From Tolypothrix campylonemoides VB511288 (GTDB lineage: Bacteria > Cyanobacteriota > Cyanobacteriia > Cyanobacteriales > Nostocaceae): 64,000 bases of DNA. The stretch's first letter is position 1; every line of letters starts with the position of its first letter. Positions 32,723 through 44,330 of this stretch are shown piece by piece. Location of the stretch: assembly GCA_000828075.3 (NCBI GenBank), contig JXCB02000002.1, forward strand, positions 54,719-118,718. The letters are read 5' to 3'. The notes beneath the pieces were generated by a model, which made no database searches, was not told where the DNA came from, and worked only from the letters and a program-made list of their open reading frames with translations. Position numbers and translations under genes: made by a program.

Positions 32723-34699
32723 CTACTTTGTAGCTTCGTGTGTCAGCTTGGTGAGTACTTCGTTAGAACGCTCAACGAATGATTTCATTCCTTCAGCGTC
32801 AAAACCTTTTTGAGACATCAGCGCCAAATCATATATATGTTGGCAAACCAAGTTCACGAGCTGTCCGGTAGGCGATTGAACATCACCTTGAATAATGCTA
32901 CCTTGACTCAAATCCGCTAAATTTTGAATCAGTGGGTGAGCAGTATTGACTAGGAAAATGTGGTCTTCGGGGAACTCTGCTGTTTGCTGCTGCATTAAAG
33001 CGTTCATTTCCCGCAGGCGGCGCAAAATCTCTGGTAAAAGCACCATTGCAGGTGGTGTCCCTTGCGGATCGTCGGCTTTCAAAGCTTCGGTGCGGATATT
33101 CAGCTTGGGTTTGTTGAGAGCTTTCTCGAATAGCTCTTTGATAACCTCAGTTCTGGTTTTATTCGTTTTCGGATCAACAATTTCCCCAGCTTTGTCTTGA
33201 TCGAGCAGGGTGCTATCTAAGTCGGAGTCTACCCGCGTAAATTTGACATCCTGATGTTCCCTCTCTAGGAAGTTGATGAAGTGGGTGTCAATAAAGGAGT
33301 CCAGAAACAGAACTTCTAAACCTTGATTTTTGTGCAGTTCTATGTATGGAGCTTGCGTGGCTTCATCGGTGGCGTAGAAGACACGGTTTTCGTGACGTTC
33401 TTTATTGCGTTCTAGGTACTCTTTGAGGGTTGTGTACGGCAATTTTGGAGTGTCTGTTGAACTTACATCTTGCCAGACATCGCCTTCTTGAGATTGTACT
33501 TCAACTGCTGGGGTAGCCGTTGACTCCTGAGTGCTGCTTGGTTGATAGGTGCTGCGGAAGACGATGATATCTTCGACTTGTTTTTTAAATTTCTCGTCGT
33601 TGAGAACGCCGAATTTTACGAAGGTACCTAAGTCTTTCCAAATACTGATGTATTGTTCGCGGTTGTCGCGGTAAAGTTCTTTAAGGCGATCGCCTACTTT
33701 TTTGGCAATATAATCACCAATTTTCCGCACAGTGCGATCAGTTTGCAAGGCACTCCGCGATACGTTCAGCGGAATATCTGTGCTATCAATTACACCCCGC
33801 ATGGGTAGAAGAAATTGTGGGATAATTTCCTCACAGTGGTCACTGACAAAAACTTGGTTGCAGAAGAGCTTGATTTGCCCCTTAGTGACATCCACATCCG
33901 GTCTCATTTTGGGGAAATACAGAATACCGTTGATGATAAAGGGATAGTCTGTATTTAGATGTACCCAAAGCAACGGCTCTTCTTGGAAAGGATACAGGTA
34001 ACGGTAAAACTCTAAATAATCTTCTTTACTCAAGCTACTAGGAGTTTCCCGCCATACTGCTCTTTGCTTATTTAACACCTCGCCATCAAGTTGGATGGGT
34101 ACTGGCATAAAGTCGCAGTATGTTTTAATAAGCTGCTTAATGCGTGCTGCTTCTAAATACTCCTGTTCTTCCTCTTGCAGAGTGAGGGTAATCGTAGTAC
34201 CGCGAGTTGTACGAGAAGAATCTTCTAGGGTGAACTCTGGGGAACCGTCACAACTCCAGTGAACTGCTTGCGCCCCTTCTTTGTAGGACAAGGTATCGAT
34301 TTCTACCTTTTGTGCCACCATAAAGGAGGAGTAGAAGCCAAGACCAAAGTGACCGATAATCGGTTGGTCTGATTTGCCTTCGTACTTCTGTATAAATTCC
34401 TCAGCACTAGAGAAGGCTACCTGGTTGATATATTTCTTGACCTCCTCTGCTGTCAGTCCGATACCATTGTCGGTAATCGAGAGGGTCTTTTTGTCTTTGT
34501 CTATAGCAATTAGAATTTCCGGTTCGCCGATTTCACCGGAATACTCCCCAGCGCGAGATACCATTTTCAACTTTTGGATGGCATCTACAGCGTTGGAAAC
34601 CAGTTCCCGCAAGAAGATTTCGTGGTCGGAGTAAAGAGACTTCTTGATAATCGGGAAAATATTCTCAGTATGAATACTGATTGTGCCTTGTTCTAGCAT
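32723..34699 (-). CDS. htpG: Hsp90-family chaperone HtpG
   Basis: This 658-aa protein is full length. The N-terminal GHKL ATPase domain shows FLRELVSNAVDAIQKL, ITDNGIGLTAEEV and GHFGLGFYSSFMVA (about 15-125); the middle domain has LYFPKMRPDVDVTKGQIKLF and FVSDHCEEIIPQFL; the C-terminal dimerisation domain ends RSNEVLTKLTHEATK. HtpG is the ATP-dependent cytosolic Hsp90 of bacteria and in cyanobacteria is needed for thermal and light stress and assists phycobilisome proteins. ATG 34699 gives MLEQGTISIHTENIFP. No CIRCE element is seen in front of it. Confidence 0.97.
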   Translation of the reverse strand: MLEQGTISIHTENIFPIIKKSLYSDHEIFLRELVSNAVDAIQKLKMVSRAGEYSGEIGEPEILIAIDKDKKTLSITDNGIGLTAEEVKKYINQVAFSSAEEFIQKYEGKSDQPIIGHFGLGFYSSFMVAQKVEIDTLSYKEGAQAVHWSCDGSPEFTLEDSSRTTRGTTITLTLQEEEQEYLEAARIKQLIKTYCDFMPVPIQLDGEVLNKQRAVWRETPSSLSKEDYLEFYRYLYPFQEEPLLWVHLNTDYPFIINGILYFPKMRPDVDVTKGQIKLFCNQVFVSDHCEEIIPQFLLPMRGVIDSTDIPLNVSRSALQTDRTVRKIGDYIAKKVGDRLKELYRDNREQYISIWKDLGTFVKFGVLNDEKFKKQVEDIIVFRSTYQPSSTQESTATPAVEVQSQEGDVWQDVSSTDTPKLPYTTLKEYLERNKERHENRVFYATDEATQAPYIELHKNQGLEVLFLDSFIDTHFINFLEREHQDVKFTRVDSDLDSTLLDQDKAGEIVDPKTNKTRTEVIKELFEKALNKPKLNIRTEALKADDPQGTPPAMVLLPEILRRLREMNALMQQQTAEFPEDHIFLVNTAHPLIQNLADLSQGSIIQGDVQSPTGQLVNLVCQHIYDLALMSQKGFDAEGMKSFVERSNEVLTKLTHEATK

Positions 34700-34824
34700 A
34701 ACTGATAATCTTCAATGCAAGTATCTGAATGATAACTGAGGCAAAACCCCGCAGCACCCCTTGTGTACACCTAAAGCGTAATTTAGGTGGTTGGTTATAA
34801 CTATCCTCATTTTGAACAGAGGAT

Positions 34825-34959
34825 ATGGAATCTTACCCATTAGGATTTTATGGTGTGCGTAAGGGCGATCGCTCAACTAATGCAGCATTGATTACCCGAT
34901 ATCAGCGATTCGGATTTCCCTACCAATTGGGTAAAAGCTGGTATGCATATAGGATTTGA
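34825..34959 (+). CDS. Candidate 44-aa small protein
   Basis: An ATG-TGA frame encodes MESYPLGFYGVRKGDRST...FPYQLGKSWYAYRI, with AGAGG just upstream of the ATG and a HIP1 octamer inside. Composition is protein-like (few rare codons, aromatic-rich end) and the region has no other explanation. I do not recognise it. It lies alone in the divergent gap upstream of htpG. Confidence 0.4.
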   Translation: MESYPLGFYGVRKGDRSTNAALITRYQRFGFPYQLGKSWYAYRI

Positions 34960-35085
34960 CTAAATTTTAGAGGAAACTCCTTCGTGAGTTGTTGACTAAC
35001 ACAAAACTGTTAATTCAAAATTATTCTTCTTCCGGAGTGAACTTTGAACTTTGAATTTTGGATTCAAAAAAGGTCATGTAGCTTA

Positions 35086-35191
35086 TATAGCAACAGCCAA
35101 GGTGGTTAGGACATCAACAGATGATACAACCTAGACACAAAAAGACTTTTGACCCAGTCCCCAGTCCCCAGTCCAAGCGTCCCCTGCTATA
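35086..35191 (-). mobile_element. TATAGCA inverted-repeat element, copy 3 (inverted)
   Basis: A 106-bp copy of the 7629-7733 element in opposite orientation: TATAGCAACAGCC ... GTCCCCTGCTATA, containing CTAGACACAAAAAG and CCCAGTCCCCAGTCC. It lies just beyond the clpB stop. Confidence 0.7.
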
Positions 35192-35246
35192 TCACGGATA
35201 TGCAGGATGTGAATTAAGCAATGCGCCTCACACATCCTGCTACGAC

Positions 35247-37916
35247 TCACACCTCTTGGGATGCCTCAATTAAGAAGGTCTTATTTTGCTGCGCTGGCAC
35301 TTTCATTACCACTTTCTTACTAAAAGTCAACCCATGATCCGCCTTGTCAATCACAATCGTGTCGCCAAGGACAAAAGTATTCTCTAATAACTTGGTAGCG
35401 ACGGGGTTTTCGACTTCTCGCTGAATTGCCCGCTTGATGGGACGTGCGCCGTATACTGGGTCATAACCCACTTCCACCAAGTAATCGCAAGCGGCTGAGG
35501 ATATTTCCAATGAGATTTTTTGCTCTCGTAGAAGATTTTCCACCCGCTTGAGTTGGATGCGGACGATTTGCCGCAATTCGCTGCGGTTGAGGGTGTGGAA
35601 GAGAATGATGTCATCAACGCGGTTGAGAAATTCGGGGCGGAAGTGCGATCGCAAAGCATCCATTACCCGGCTGCGCATTTTTTCATACTTGGAGTCATCA
35701 CCAGAGACATCCAGGATATATTCGCTACCGATGTTACTGGTCATCACAATCACAGTGTTCCGAAAATCAACCGTTCGTCCTTGCGAATCAGTAATTCTAC
35801 CGTCATCCAACACTTGCAAAAGTATATTGAACACATCGGGGTGAGCTTTTTCGACTTCGTCCAACAGCACCACCGAGTAGGGACGGCGGCGAATTGCTTC
35901 TGAAAGTTGACCGCCTTCTTCGTAACCGACGTATCCTGGAGGCGCACCCACTAAGCGGGAAACTGAGTGTTTCTCCATATACTCGGACATATCCAGACGA
36001 ACTAGGGCGTCATCGGAATCAAAGAGAAACTGCGCTAAAGCACGGGCGAGTTCGGTTTTACCGACTCCTGTTGGTCCCATAAACAAGAATGAACCAATTG
36101 GGCGACTGGGGTCTTTCATTCCTGCACGGGCGCGACGAATTGCTGCGGCGACAGCACAGACGGCTTCCTCTTGTCCAATAACTTTCTGGTGGAGGTGATT
36201 TTCAAGTTGCAGCAACTTTTGTCGTTCAGATTCCAGCAGCCGATTTACAGGAATTCCCGTCCATTTGGCAACGATTTCCGCAATATCTGCTTCTGTCACC
36301 TGTTCTCGTAGCAGGGTTTCCCCTTTACTTTGAATTTCCAGCAACTGCACTTCTTTTGCTTCGCGATCGTGCAGGACACTCTCCAATTTGCCAAATTTTA
36401 ACTGTGCAGCTTTATTAAGGTCGTAGGCGCGTTCTGCTTGTTCAATTTGCACCCGCAGCTTTTCTTCTTCTTGCTTTAATGCACTAATCGCTTCCAAGAG
36501 CTGCTTTTCACCTTGCCACTGCTCATTAAATTCCTGCTGTTTTTCCGTCAAATTGGCAATTTCTTGCTCAATTCGCAGCAAACGCTCTTTCGTCTGAACT
36601 GTAGCTTTCTCTTCTCCTGCCAAAGACAGCTTTTCCATTTCTAGCTGCATCAACCGTCGGTCGATGGCTTCCAATTCCGCTGGTTTGGAGGTAATCTCCA
36701 TTTTCAACTGCGCCGCTGCTTCATCCACTAAGTCAATTGCTTTATCTGGTAAGAAACGGTCGGAAATATAACGTGCAGACAGTGTTGCTGCTGCTACTAA
36801 GGCGGAGTCGGAAATTTTGACGTTGTGATGAACTTCGTAGCGTTCTTTCAGACCCCGCAAAATGGAAATTGTATTTTCCACACTCGGCTGATCGACAAAG
36901 ACTTGCTGAAAGCGCCGCTCTAAAGCCGCGTCTTTTTCAATATATTTGCGGTATTCATCCAAGGTGCTTGCGCCAATGCATCGCAGTTCTCCCCGCGCCA
37001 GCATCGGTTTGAGCAAATTCCCTGCATCCATCGCCCCTTGTTGGGTGGAACCAGTCCCGACGACGGTGTGCAGTTCATCAATAAACAGCACTATTTGACC
37101 ATTCGATTCTGTGACTTCTTTGAGGACGGATTTCAAGCGATCCTCAAATTCACCCCGGTATTTTGCCCCAGCAATCAAGCTGCCGATATCCAAAGCCATC
37201 AGTTGGCGATTTTTCAAAGATTCTGGAACATCGCCATTGACAATACGCTGTGCCAATGCCTCCGCGATCGCCGTTTTACCTACCCCAGGTTCACCAATCA
37301 GTACAGGGTTATTCTTGCTGCGGCGGGACAATACCTGTATGACTCGGCGAATTTCGTCATCTCTTCCAATAACGGGGTCTAGCTTACCAGCTTTTGCCTG
37401 TTCTGTCAAGTCTCTGCCAAACTTTTGCAAAGCTTCATAACGAGATTCTGGATTTTGGTCTGTCACCTTTTGGCTACCGCGAACCGTTTTAATACTAGCT
37501 TCTAGCTTTGCGGTGTCTAGGTTAACGCTTTTGAATATCTTTCGTCCGATGCGTTCATCCTCAACAAAAGCTAAGAGTAAGTGTTCAATAGATATGTAGG
37601 AATCTTTCATTCTAGCTCGAGCTTCTTCAGCGCGGTCTAGCAATGTGTCTAAACTACGACCAAGGTAAAGTTGATCGGCTTTGCCTACTTTGGGCTGACG
37701 TTGGGTAAATGCTTCTAGTTGCTGTTGCAAGCGCATGGCGTCAACTTCACAACGACCAAGGATGCGTGTTGCTAGCCCAGTAGGTTCTTCTAATAAAGCA
37801 ATCAGTAAATGCTCGACATCGAGTTGTTGTTGTTGATACGCTCGGACAATATCCTGTGATTTGACAATTGCTTCCCAGGCTTTATCAGTAAATTTATTTG
37901 GATCTGTAGGCTGCAT
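35247..37916 (-). CDS. clpB: ATP-dependent disaggregase ClpB
   Basis: This 889-aa protein has the ClpB layout: N-domain (1-145), AAA+ module 1 with Walker [10 protein letters not shown] (about 206-214), a middle coiled-coil domain (about 405-525, rich in Glu/Gln/Lys), and AAA+ module 2 with GPTGVGKTE (about 612) and [13 protein letters not shown]. It lacks the ClpP-binding tripeptide loop of ClpA/X, as expected. ClpB works with DnaK to dissolve aggregates. ATG 37916 ([17 protein letters not shown]) is the conserved start. Cyanobacteria have two ClpB paralogues; which one this is cannot be told. Confidence 0.97.
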   Translation of the reverse strand: MQPTDPNKFTDKAWEAIVKSQDIVRAYQQQQLDVEHLLIALLEEPTGLATRILGRCEVDAMRLQQQLEAFTQRQPKVGKADQLYLGRSLDTLLDRAEEARARMKDSYISIEHLLLAFVEDERIGRKIFKSVNLDTAKLEASIKTVRGSQKVTDQNPESRYEALQKFGRDLTEQAKAGKLDPVIGRDDEIRRVIQVLSRRSKNNPVLIGEPGVGKTAIAEALAQRIVNGDVPESLKNRQLMALDIGSLIAGAKYRGEFEDRLKSVLKEVTESNGQIVLFIDELHTVVGTGSTQQGAMDAGNLLKPMLARGELRCIGASTLDEYRKYIEKDAALERRFQQVFVDQPSVENTISILRGLKERYEVHHNVKISDSALVAAATLSARYISDRFLPDKAIDLVDEAAAQLKMEITSKPAELEAIDRRLMQLEMEKLSLAGEEKATVQTKERLLRIEQEIANLTEKQQEFNEQWQGEKQLLEAISALKQEEEKLRVQIEQAERAYDLNKAAQLKFGKLESVLHDREAKEVQLLEIQSKGETLLREQVTEADIAEIVAKWTGIPVNRLLESERQKLLQLENHLHQKVIGQEEAVCAVAAAIRRARAGMKDPSRPIGSFLFMGPTGVGKTELARALAQFLFDSDDALVRLDMSEYMEKHSVSRLVGAPPGYVGYEEGGQLSEAIRRRPYSVVLLDEVEKAHPDVFNILLQVLDDGRITDSQGRTVDFRNTVIVMTSNIGSEYILDVSGDDSKYEKMRSRVMDALRSHFRPEFLNRVDDIILFHTLNRSELRQIVRIQLKRVENLLREQKISLEISSAACDYLVEVGYDPVYGARPIKRAIQREVENPVATKLLENTFVLGDTIVIDKADHGLTFSKKVVMKVPAQQNKTFLIEASQEV

Positions 37917-38372
37917 CTTTACAATTTTAGATTTTAGATTTTGGATTTTAAACTATGGATGTAGGTATTTCTTTGAACGCACCCCAACGAAATTAAGGAT
38001 GGTACTACTGTTTCAAAAGAGAAAGAGTGGCTGGCGTTCTCAGTGTGTCCTTAGTAATTTTGCTAACAAATACTTTAGAAATACTTTTATCTGCCAACGG
38101 CAGATAATACCAATATCTTAGTTTTTGAGTTCGTTGTTTTGTGACTCACGGTTTCGACCTCAACCTTAACTACACTAAAATGTTACTTCGCTTTTCTAGA
38201 CTGATTTCACTCACCCTACCTAAATCAAAGATTATAAATAAGGACTGCACTCAACAATTTTGTTCAAATTAATATCCAACCATCATTGGAGTCCATCTGC
38301 TTGTATCTGCGGTTGCAATTTGGCGAAAGTTTGTAGTAAGGGCTTAAGCCTTTACTACAGACCTACTCTAAT
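37917..38372. other. 456-bp spacer upstream of clpB
   Basis: It contains a 'gattttagattttggattt' repeat (37925-37955), a small ATCTGCC-AAC-GGCAGAT hairpin (about 38089-38107) and A/T-rich sequence. No gene and no recognised heat-shock operator were found. Confidence 0.5.
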
Positions 38373-40190
38373 TTAAAATGAAATCACTGTTCTGAAGGTG
38401 CCTTGCCAAATAGTGTTGTTGGAGCTATCGTTATCTGCATTTGTTACCACCGAAAGCGTGGGGGTGATACTAACATTGTCGCTTAGCTCCAGATTATAGA
38501 ATGCCTCATAATTTATCTGAGTGGCATTTCCCAAACCATCAGTAACGAAAGGTTGACCGACGGCTATACCCCCAACAGTACCGGGAAGCAGGAGGTTACG
38601 AATACCAAATCCTACCGCCCAACTAAAGGGATGTACATCTAAATCCTGGTTAATGGCGTTGTTAAACCCTTGGTAACTACCAAATCCCAGGCGAGTAAAA
38701 ATCCCTATGTTTCGATTAAGGGCATATTCGGCATTAACCCCAAAGGCGTTAATGTCGGTGTTGTTGATTTCAGCTTTAGTATATTGTAGTCTTAATGCAA
38801 ACTGATTGCTGAGTGAGTATTCCAGTTCTGCACTCGCTTGATATCTATCTTTAAATAAGCCACCATCGGTGTTTGAGTTGACAAGATTTGCATCAGCGGC
38901 GATGTAAAGAGAACGCAAAGTCAATTGACCACCGCCTGGATTCCAAGCTAGCGCCACTCCTGCACCCCCATTTCGGTCAATTTGGTTTTGGACAATCAGA
39001 GGGTTATTCACCAAAAAGCTGGAACTAAAATCAACCGCCTCGTTGTTAGCATATCTGTTACGGTCAATAAAATCGCGTGGAGACATTTTTGCCCCAACAG
39101 TTACAGCCAAATCTGACACGGGGCGAAACGAGTAGTACAAGCGTCTGAGTTTGAAACGGTTCTCAACTTCCACATAATCAAGTCCACCACCATTGGCGAT
39201 TAAACCAGTCGTTCCCAACAGGTTAAGGTTCTTCTTTTGTTTTCGACTAATAGCATCATCGCCATTGTTACCAGCTTCTAGCTGAGTCAGGAGTAAATCT
39301 TTGCTGTCGAAGCTTGTTAAAAGATTTAACCGTTGGCGGATGACGACGGTAGCATTTGCATGACTACCTTGTGTTGAAGCAACAATAGCTTGACCTTGGA
39401 GTTTTGTTGTGGTGGAAAATTGGTTTGCTTCGAGTTGAGGAACGCGATCGCCAATTCTGTTGAGACTCTGCTGCAATTCATCCAAGGCGGAACGATATTC
39501 TCTTTGTAACCGTCGTAAAGTTAGCAAGTCTTGCTGAATAAACTCATTCCCAAGACGATTAGCAATCAAGCTATCGACTTTATCTAAGGTAGCCGCTAAA
39601 CCAGCAGCAAATTCATAACGAGACACAGGGCGGTTCCCACGAAAGGTGCCATCCTGATAACCAGAGAGGACACCATAACGTTCCATGAGCGATCGCAATG
39701 CCTGATAAGCCCAGTCTGTGGGTTGAACATCAGACAATTCAGAAACCGCAGGCTGCTGAGGTGACGGTTGAGCATTCATCTCAAGATTACCAGACTCATT
39801 TGCACCAGGCGGCGATTGTGTTAATGACTGGTTCTTTCGCAGCTCCTCCTTGCTAGCGGGGGGCGTGGAGTCTTCGTATTGTGACTCCTGAGACGAACTG
39901 GAGACAATAGAGGCAGCTGATTCTGTAGCGGATGTCACAAATAAGTTATCTCCTGCACCCGCAGACAGTTCAAATTTCTCTGGTATATTGGCATCACCAA
40001 GGTCATCTTGGTGAGCAGAAATTGCAATAGCAGTTTCTGGCTGCTGTGGAGAAGGCAAAGAATTCGCTGCTTTTGGGAAGCAGATAATTTGGCTGAGAAT
40101 TCCACAAATGAGTAAATTTTTCGCCAACAATTTTCGAGAACGAATTCTTTGCCGTAGGCATTGCTTTAGGCTGAACTCCATCACACCCAT
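38373..40190 (-). CDS. SLH-OprB cyanobacterial outer-membrane porin
   Basis: This 605-aa protein has an export signal (RKLLAKNLLICGILSQIICFPKAANS), a Ser/Pro/Gln-rich linker and an SLH domain at about 150-215 (LSDVQPTDWAYQALRSLMERYGVLSGY...RPVSRYEFAAGL). A coiled coil follows (about 220-270), then a C-terminal beta-barrel (about 280-605) of the OprB family, ending in a typical FRTVISF terminal strand. The SLH domain binds peptidoglycan-linked polysaccharide. Homologues are major cyanobacterial outer-membrane porins; some are linked to iron or inorganic ion uptake. The start is ATG 40190, with another Met at 40181. Minus strand, 14 bp downstream of the gloA stop. Confidence 0.92.
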   Translation of the reverse strand: MGVMEFSLKQCLRQRIRSRKLLAKNLLICGILSQIICFPKAANSLPSPQQPETAIAISAHQDDLGDANIPEKFELSAGAGDNLFVTSATESAASIVSSSSQESQYEDSTPPASKEELRKNQSLTQSPPGANESGNLEMNAQPSPQQPAVSELSDVQPTDWAYQALRSLMERYGVLSGYQDGTFRGNRPVSRYEFAAGLAATLDKVDSLIANRLGNEFIQQDLLTLRRLQREYRSALDELQQSLNRIGDRVPQLEANQFSTTTKLQGQAIVASTQGSHANATVVIRQRLNLLTSFDSKDLLLTQLEAGNNGDDAISRKQKKNLNLLGTTGLIANGGGLDYVEVENRFKLRRLYYSFRPVSDLAVTVGAKMSPRDFIDRNRYANNEAVDFSSSFLVNNPLIVQNQIDRNGGAGVALAWNPGGGQLTLRSLYIAADANLVNSNTDGGLFKDRYQASAELEYSLSNQFALRLQYTKAEINNTDINAFGVNAEYALNRNIGIFTRLGFGSYQGFNNAINQDLDVHPFSWAVGFGIRNLLLPGTVGGIAVGQPFVTDGLGNATQINYEAFYNLELSDNVSITPTLSVVTNADNDSSNNTIWQGTFRTVISF

Positions 40191-40204
40191 GTTTTTAGTT
40201 AGAT

Positions 40205-40639
40205 TTACTGAGCAATCATTTGCTGCTCGGTTTCTTGTTTAACACTAGAACTGTGACTACTCAGTTGGATAAGTTCTACCTTATACCCATTTGGGTCTTC
40301 CACAAAAGCAATGACCGTAGAACCGTGTTTCATTGGTCCTGGTTCGCGCACAACTTTACCACCAAGTTTTTTGATTTCCTCACAGGTGGCGTAAATATCA
40401 TCAACACCAATAGCGATGTGACCGTAAGCATCGCCCAAGTCATACTTTTCCACACCCCAATTGTAAGTAAGTTCTAGCACGGTATTTTCACTTTCGTCAC
40501 CGTAGCCAACAAAAGCCAGAGTAAACTTTCCCCCTGGGTAATCTTTTTGACGCAGTAGCTTCATTCCCAAGAGATCACAGTAGAACTTCAGAGATTCCTC
40601 AAGATTACCTACTCGTAGCATCGTGTGCAGGAGTCGCAT
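40205..40639 (-). CDS. gloA: Lactoylglutathione lyase (glyoxalase I)
   Basis: This 144-aa protein starts at ATG 40639 ([20 protein letters not shown]), preceded by AAGGAG at ideal distance, which decides against the 22-codon upstream extension. Two beta-alpha-beta-beta-beta modules carry the metal ligands: His in LLHTMLR, Glu in [12 protein letters not shown], His in [10 protein letters not shown] and Glu in [11 protein letters not shown]. It converts the hemithioacetal of methylglyoxal and glutathione to S-lactoylglutathione, a detoxification step. The short Gln/Ser tail is typical. Confidence 0.94.
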   Translation of the reverse strand: MRLLHTMLRVGNLEESLKFYCDLLGMKLLRQKDYPGGKFTLAFVGYGDESENTVLELTYNWGVEKYDLGDAYGHIAIGVDDIYATCEEIKKLGGKVVREPGPMKHGSTVIAFVEDPNGYKVELIQLSSHSSSVKQETEQQMIAQ

Positions 40640-40765
40640 AATTATCTCCTTGAGCTTAATTTTTTGTGGTTCCGCTGAATATTGTAATCTGGCAACCGAC
40701 TCCATACTAGGAACATAAGGAAGATGAGGAGGATGAAGAGCATGAGGAGTAAGTTATTTCCTTCA

Positions 40766-40842
40766 TCGCCCTCCCTCACTCCCTCCCTCACTCCCTCCCT
40801 CTCTCCCTCCCTCTCTCTCTCCCTCACTCCCTCCCTCACTCC
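40766..40842 (-). repeat. GAGGGAGT repeat (C-rich on plus strand)
   Basis: Tandem CCCTCACTCCCTCC-type units. It overlaps the 3' end of the radical SAM gene and supplies its last residues and stop codon. Same family as 10265-10327. Confidence 0.85.
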
Positions 40843-41465
40843 TCCGACAACTCCAACCCTCCTCGGTAGCCAGTGATCAGACGACTACCATCTTTAAAAA
40901 TATGAACCTCTATTTGGTCGCTTGCCCAGGTAATCTGGTCTTCTAAGGCGGGGTTAAAGACGTGAACCCGTTGATTGCTGGACGAAACAGGAGAATCAGG
41001 TGAGTTAATTGCCAGTGACTGGATGTAAGGACCATCAATCAGGATGTCCAACTGTTCCAATAAATCTTGAGCGCCGTGGGGCGCATATTGCGATTGTAAC
41101 TGCTCCAGGGTAAAACCAGAAAAGGACATCACATTCAGTCCACTGGCTTTTACCTTACGTGCGACAGCAGCCAATGCAGGGGCTTGCCAAAAGGGTTCCC
41201 CTCCAGAAAATGTGACTCCTTGATTGCGAGGATTGCTGAGAATTTTTTCCGCAAGACTGTCAACGGATATCAGTTGATTCATTTCAAATGACCAAGATTC
41301 AGTATTAAAACAACCTGGGCACTCGCGTAAACATCCCTGTACCCAAACAACAGCACGACATCCAGGACCATTTACCTCTGATTCATCGATATAACCCATA
41401 ATGTTGAGGTATCCGGCGGGAATTTCCATCAAAGCTGTGTATGGGTTAGTTTTCTGTTGAGTCAT
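40836..41465 (-). CDS. Radical SAM activase, NrdG-like
   Basis: This 209-aa protein has the radical SAM cluster motif GCLRECPGCFN (C-x3-C-x2-C, about residues 44-51), GVTFSGGEPFWQ (SAM-binding GGE) and VMSFSGFTLEQL, as in anaerobic ribonucleotide-reductase activating proteins. No nrdD-like partner is in the window, so the target glycyl-radical protein, if any, is unknown; many cyanobacteria carry orphan NrdG-like proteins. ATG 41465 gives MTQQKTNPYTALMEIPAG. The C-terminal GGLELSEE and its stop run into a GAGGGAGT repeat, so the original C-terminus may have been replaced. Confidence 0.85.
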   Translation of the reverse strand: MTQQKTNPYTALMEIPAGYLNIMGYIDESEVNGPGCRAVVWVQGCLRECPGCFNTESWSFEMNQLISVDSLAEKILSNPRNQGVTFSGGEPFWQAPALAAVARKVKASGLNVMSFSGFTLEQLQSQYAPHGAQDLLEQLDILIDGPYIQSLAINSPDSPVSSSNQRVHVFNPALEDQITWASDQIEVHIFKDGSRLITGYRGGLELSEE

Positions 41466-43258
<1,793 letters not shown>

Positions 43259-43287
43259 GAGCAGCTTGGTGACTGTTATATCTAAAC

Positions 43288-43330
43288 GCAAGTCGATACA
43301 TTGTTAATGCATCGGCTTGCATTGTTTAGT
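43288..43330 (+). terminator. Terminator hairpin after enolase
   Basis: GCAAGTCGATACATT and AATGCATCGGCTTGC pair over 15 positions (two G-T wobbles) with a 3-base loop, followed by ATTGTTTAGT, 30 bases after the stop. Confidence 0.65.
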
Positions 43331-43446
43331 GAACAGTTATCAAGTACAGTCCGAGTTAATCCCCATGAATTCAGGGGATTTTAAGGCGGAATAACTTTTC
43401 TTTTTTTCCACAAATCAATTTGGGGGCTTGCACCATCTTGTGAACA

Positions 43447-43586
43447 GTGAGTCCAGTGCTGCAGGAGGTGAGACCAGCGCTGCAGGAGGGTCTCCCGACC
43501 TAGGCGACTGGCGTTCGCCTTTGGCGTGCGCTTTGCGCATACCCGAAGGGGTTTCCCGACCTAGGCATCTGGCGAACCCGAAGGGT
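43447..43586 (+). repeat. GTGAGTCCAGTGCTG ... CTGGCGAACCCG dispersed repeat, copy 2
   Basis: Same blocks as 13876-13957, here expanded with an internal duplication of GCTGCAGGAGG and of TCCCGACCTAGGC. Long G/C-rich palindromic character (GCGTTCGCC..GGCG, GCGCTTTGCGC). Confidence 0.7.
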
Positions 43587-43660
43587 GAAAAGTGCTCCCG
43601 TTATCTGATAACTGCGGCTGGTACTGTTCACTGATTTGGTCACAAAGGGTCATAGTGCTC

Positions 43661-44089
43661 TTACTCATTATTCAGATCGAATAACTGGACAAAACCCTTC
43701 CTTTGCAACCCCTCTTTAAGTTTTTTATCTCCTGTCCAAAGCAAGCCACCTAATTCTATAGTCAAAGCGACATGAGGAGTATCGGTTTCGTCAATATCCC
43801 GACACAACTCGTAGGCTGTTGCTAAATTTTCTATTGTAATCAAGTCTTCTTTGTAGAGATTAATGCGTTTGAGCAATATCTGGTAAATCGTAACAATTTC
43901 TTCTTCTTTTAACTGACTGGTTTTCAGTATCTTCTCCTTGCGTTTAAATAATTCTACCAGCACCTGCTCGCAGATAAAAAAGCGATAATTTGAGTCGAGT
44001 AGTAACTCGCTAAAACGAGATTTATCTCTAAGTAATGCTGAGAACAGAATGTTAGTATCAACTATAATCGGTGCTTTTTGTCCAATCAC
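43661..44089 (-). CDS. PIN-domain toxin (VapC-like RNase)
   Basis: This 142-aa PIN-domain protein starts at GTG 44089. Conserved acidic residues are at IVDTNILFSALL (about 11), VLVELFKRKEKIL, DETDTPHVALTIEL and LLWTGDKKL. Such proteins cut RNA (often tRNA or rRNA) and are held inactive by a cognate antitoxin. The upstream gene, 3 bp away, encodes a 74-aa antitoxin-like partner; the tight spacing supports a toxin-antitoxin operon. It is one of two TA-like pairs in tandem between enolase and argC. Confidence 0.82.
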   Translation of the reverse strand: MIGQKAPIIVDTNILFSALLRDKSRFSELLLDSNYRFFICEQVLVELFKRKEKILKTSQLKEEEIVTIYQILLKRINLYKEDLITIENLATAYELCRDIDETDTPHVALTIELGGLLWTGDKKLKEGLQRKGFVQLFDLNNE

Positions 44090-44092
44090 AAT

Positions 44093-44317
44093 TCATCGAG
44101 AAAGTTTAGATTTAACTTGAGACCAAACAGTAGAGTCGATTTCATTCGCTAATTCAGCCGCACTTTCCTCTGTTAGTTGACTTCGTTGACTGATTGACTT
44201 GAGTTCAAGATGGTTGAGTAGTTGTGTCAGTTGCTGATAATCAATTGCTTTTTTATCAATCTTGATGATGATATTTTGTTCGTCAACACTAAGGTTATAA
44301 TAAGGATTGTTAGACAT
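44093..44317 (-). CDS. Antitoxin-like partner of the PIN toxin
   Basis: This 74-aa protein reads MSNNPYYNLSVDEQNIIIKID...YQQLTQLLNHLELKSISQRSQLTEESAAELANEID and ends QVKSKLSR. It has no clear family by eye, but its size, acidic charge, position immediately upstream of the PIN gene and the 3-bp gap fit an antitoxin. ATG 44317. Confidence 0.65.
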   Translation of the reverse strand: MSNNPYYNLSVDEQNIIIKIDKKAIDYQQLTQLLNHLELKSISQRSQLTEESAAELANEIDSTVWSQVKSKLSR

Positions 44318-44330
44318 AATTCAAGAGTGC

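Larger units (their letters stand above)
34700..35246. other. 547-bp spacer between htpG start and clpB stop
   Basis: It includes the htpG promoter region, the 44-aa ORF (34825-34959) and the inverted TATAGCA element (35086-35191). Otherwise nothing specific. Confidence 0.55.
43259..43660. other. 402-bp spacer between enolase and the PIN gene
   Basis: It contains the enolase terminator and a large dispersed repeat (43447-43586). Flanking genes are convergent. No gene seen. Confidence 0.55.

Noticed and set aside
34700..38372. CIRCE heat-shock operators before htpG and clpB
   Set aside because: No TTAGCACTC-N9-GAGTGCTAA inverted repeat found in either upstream region.
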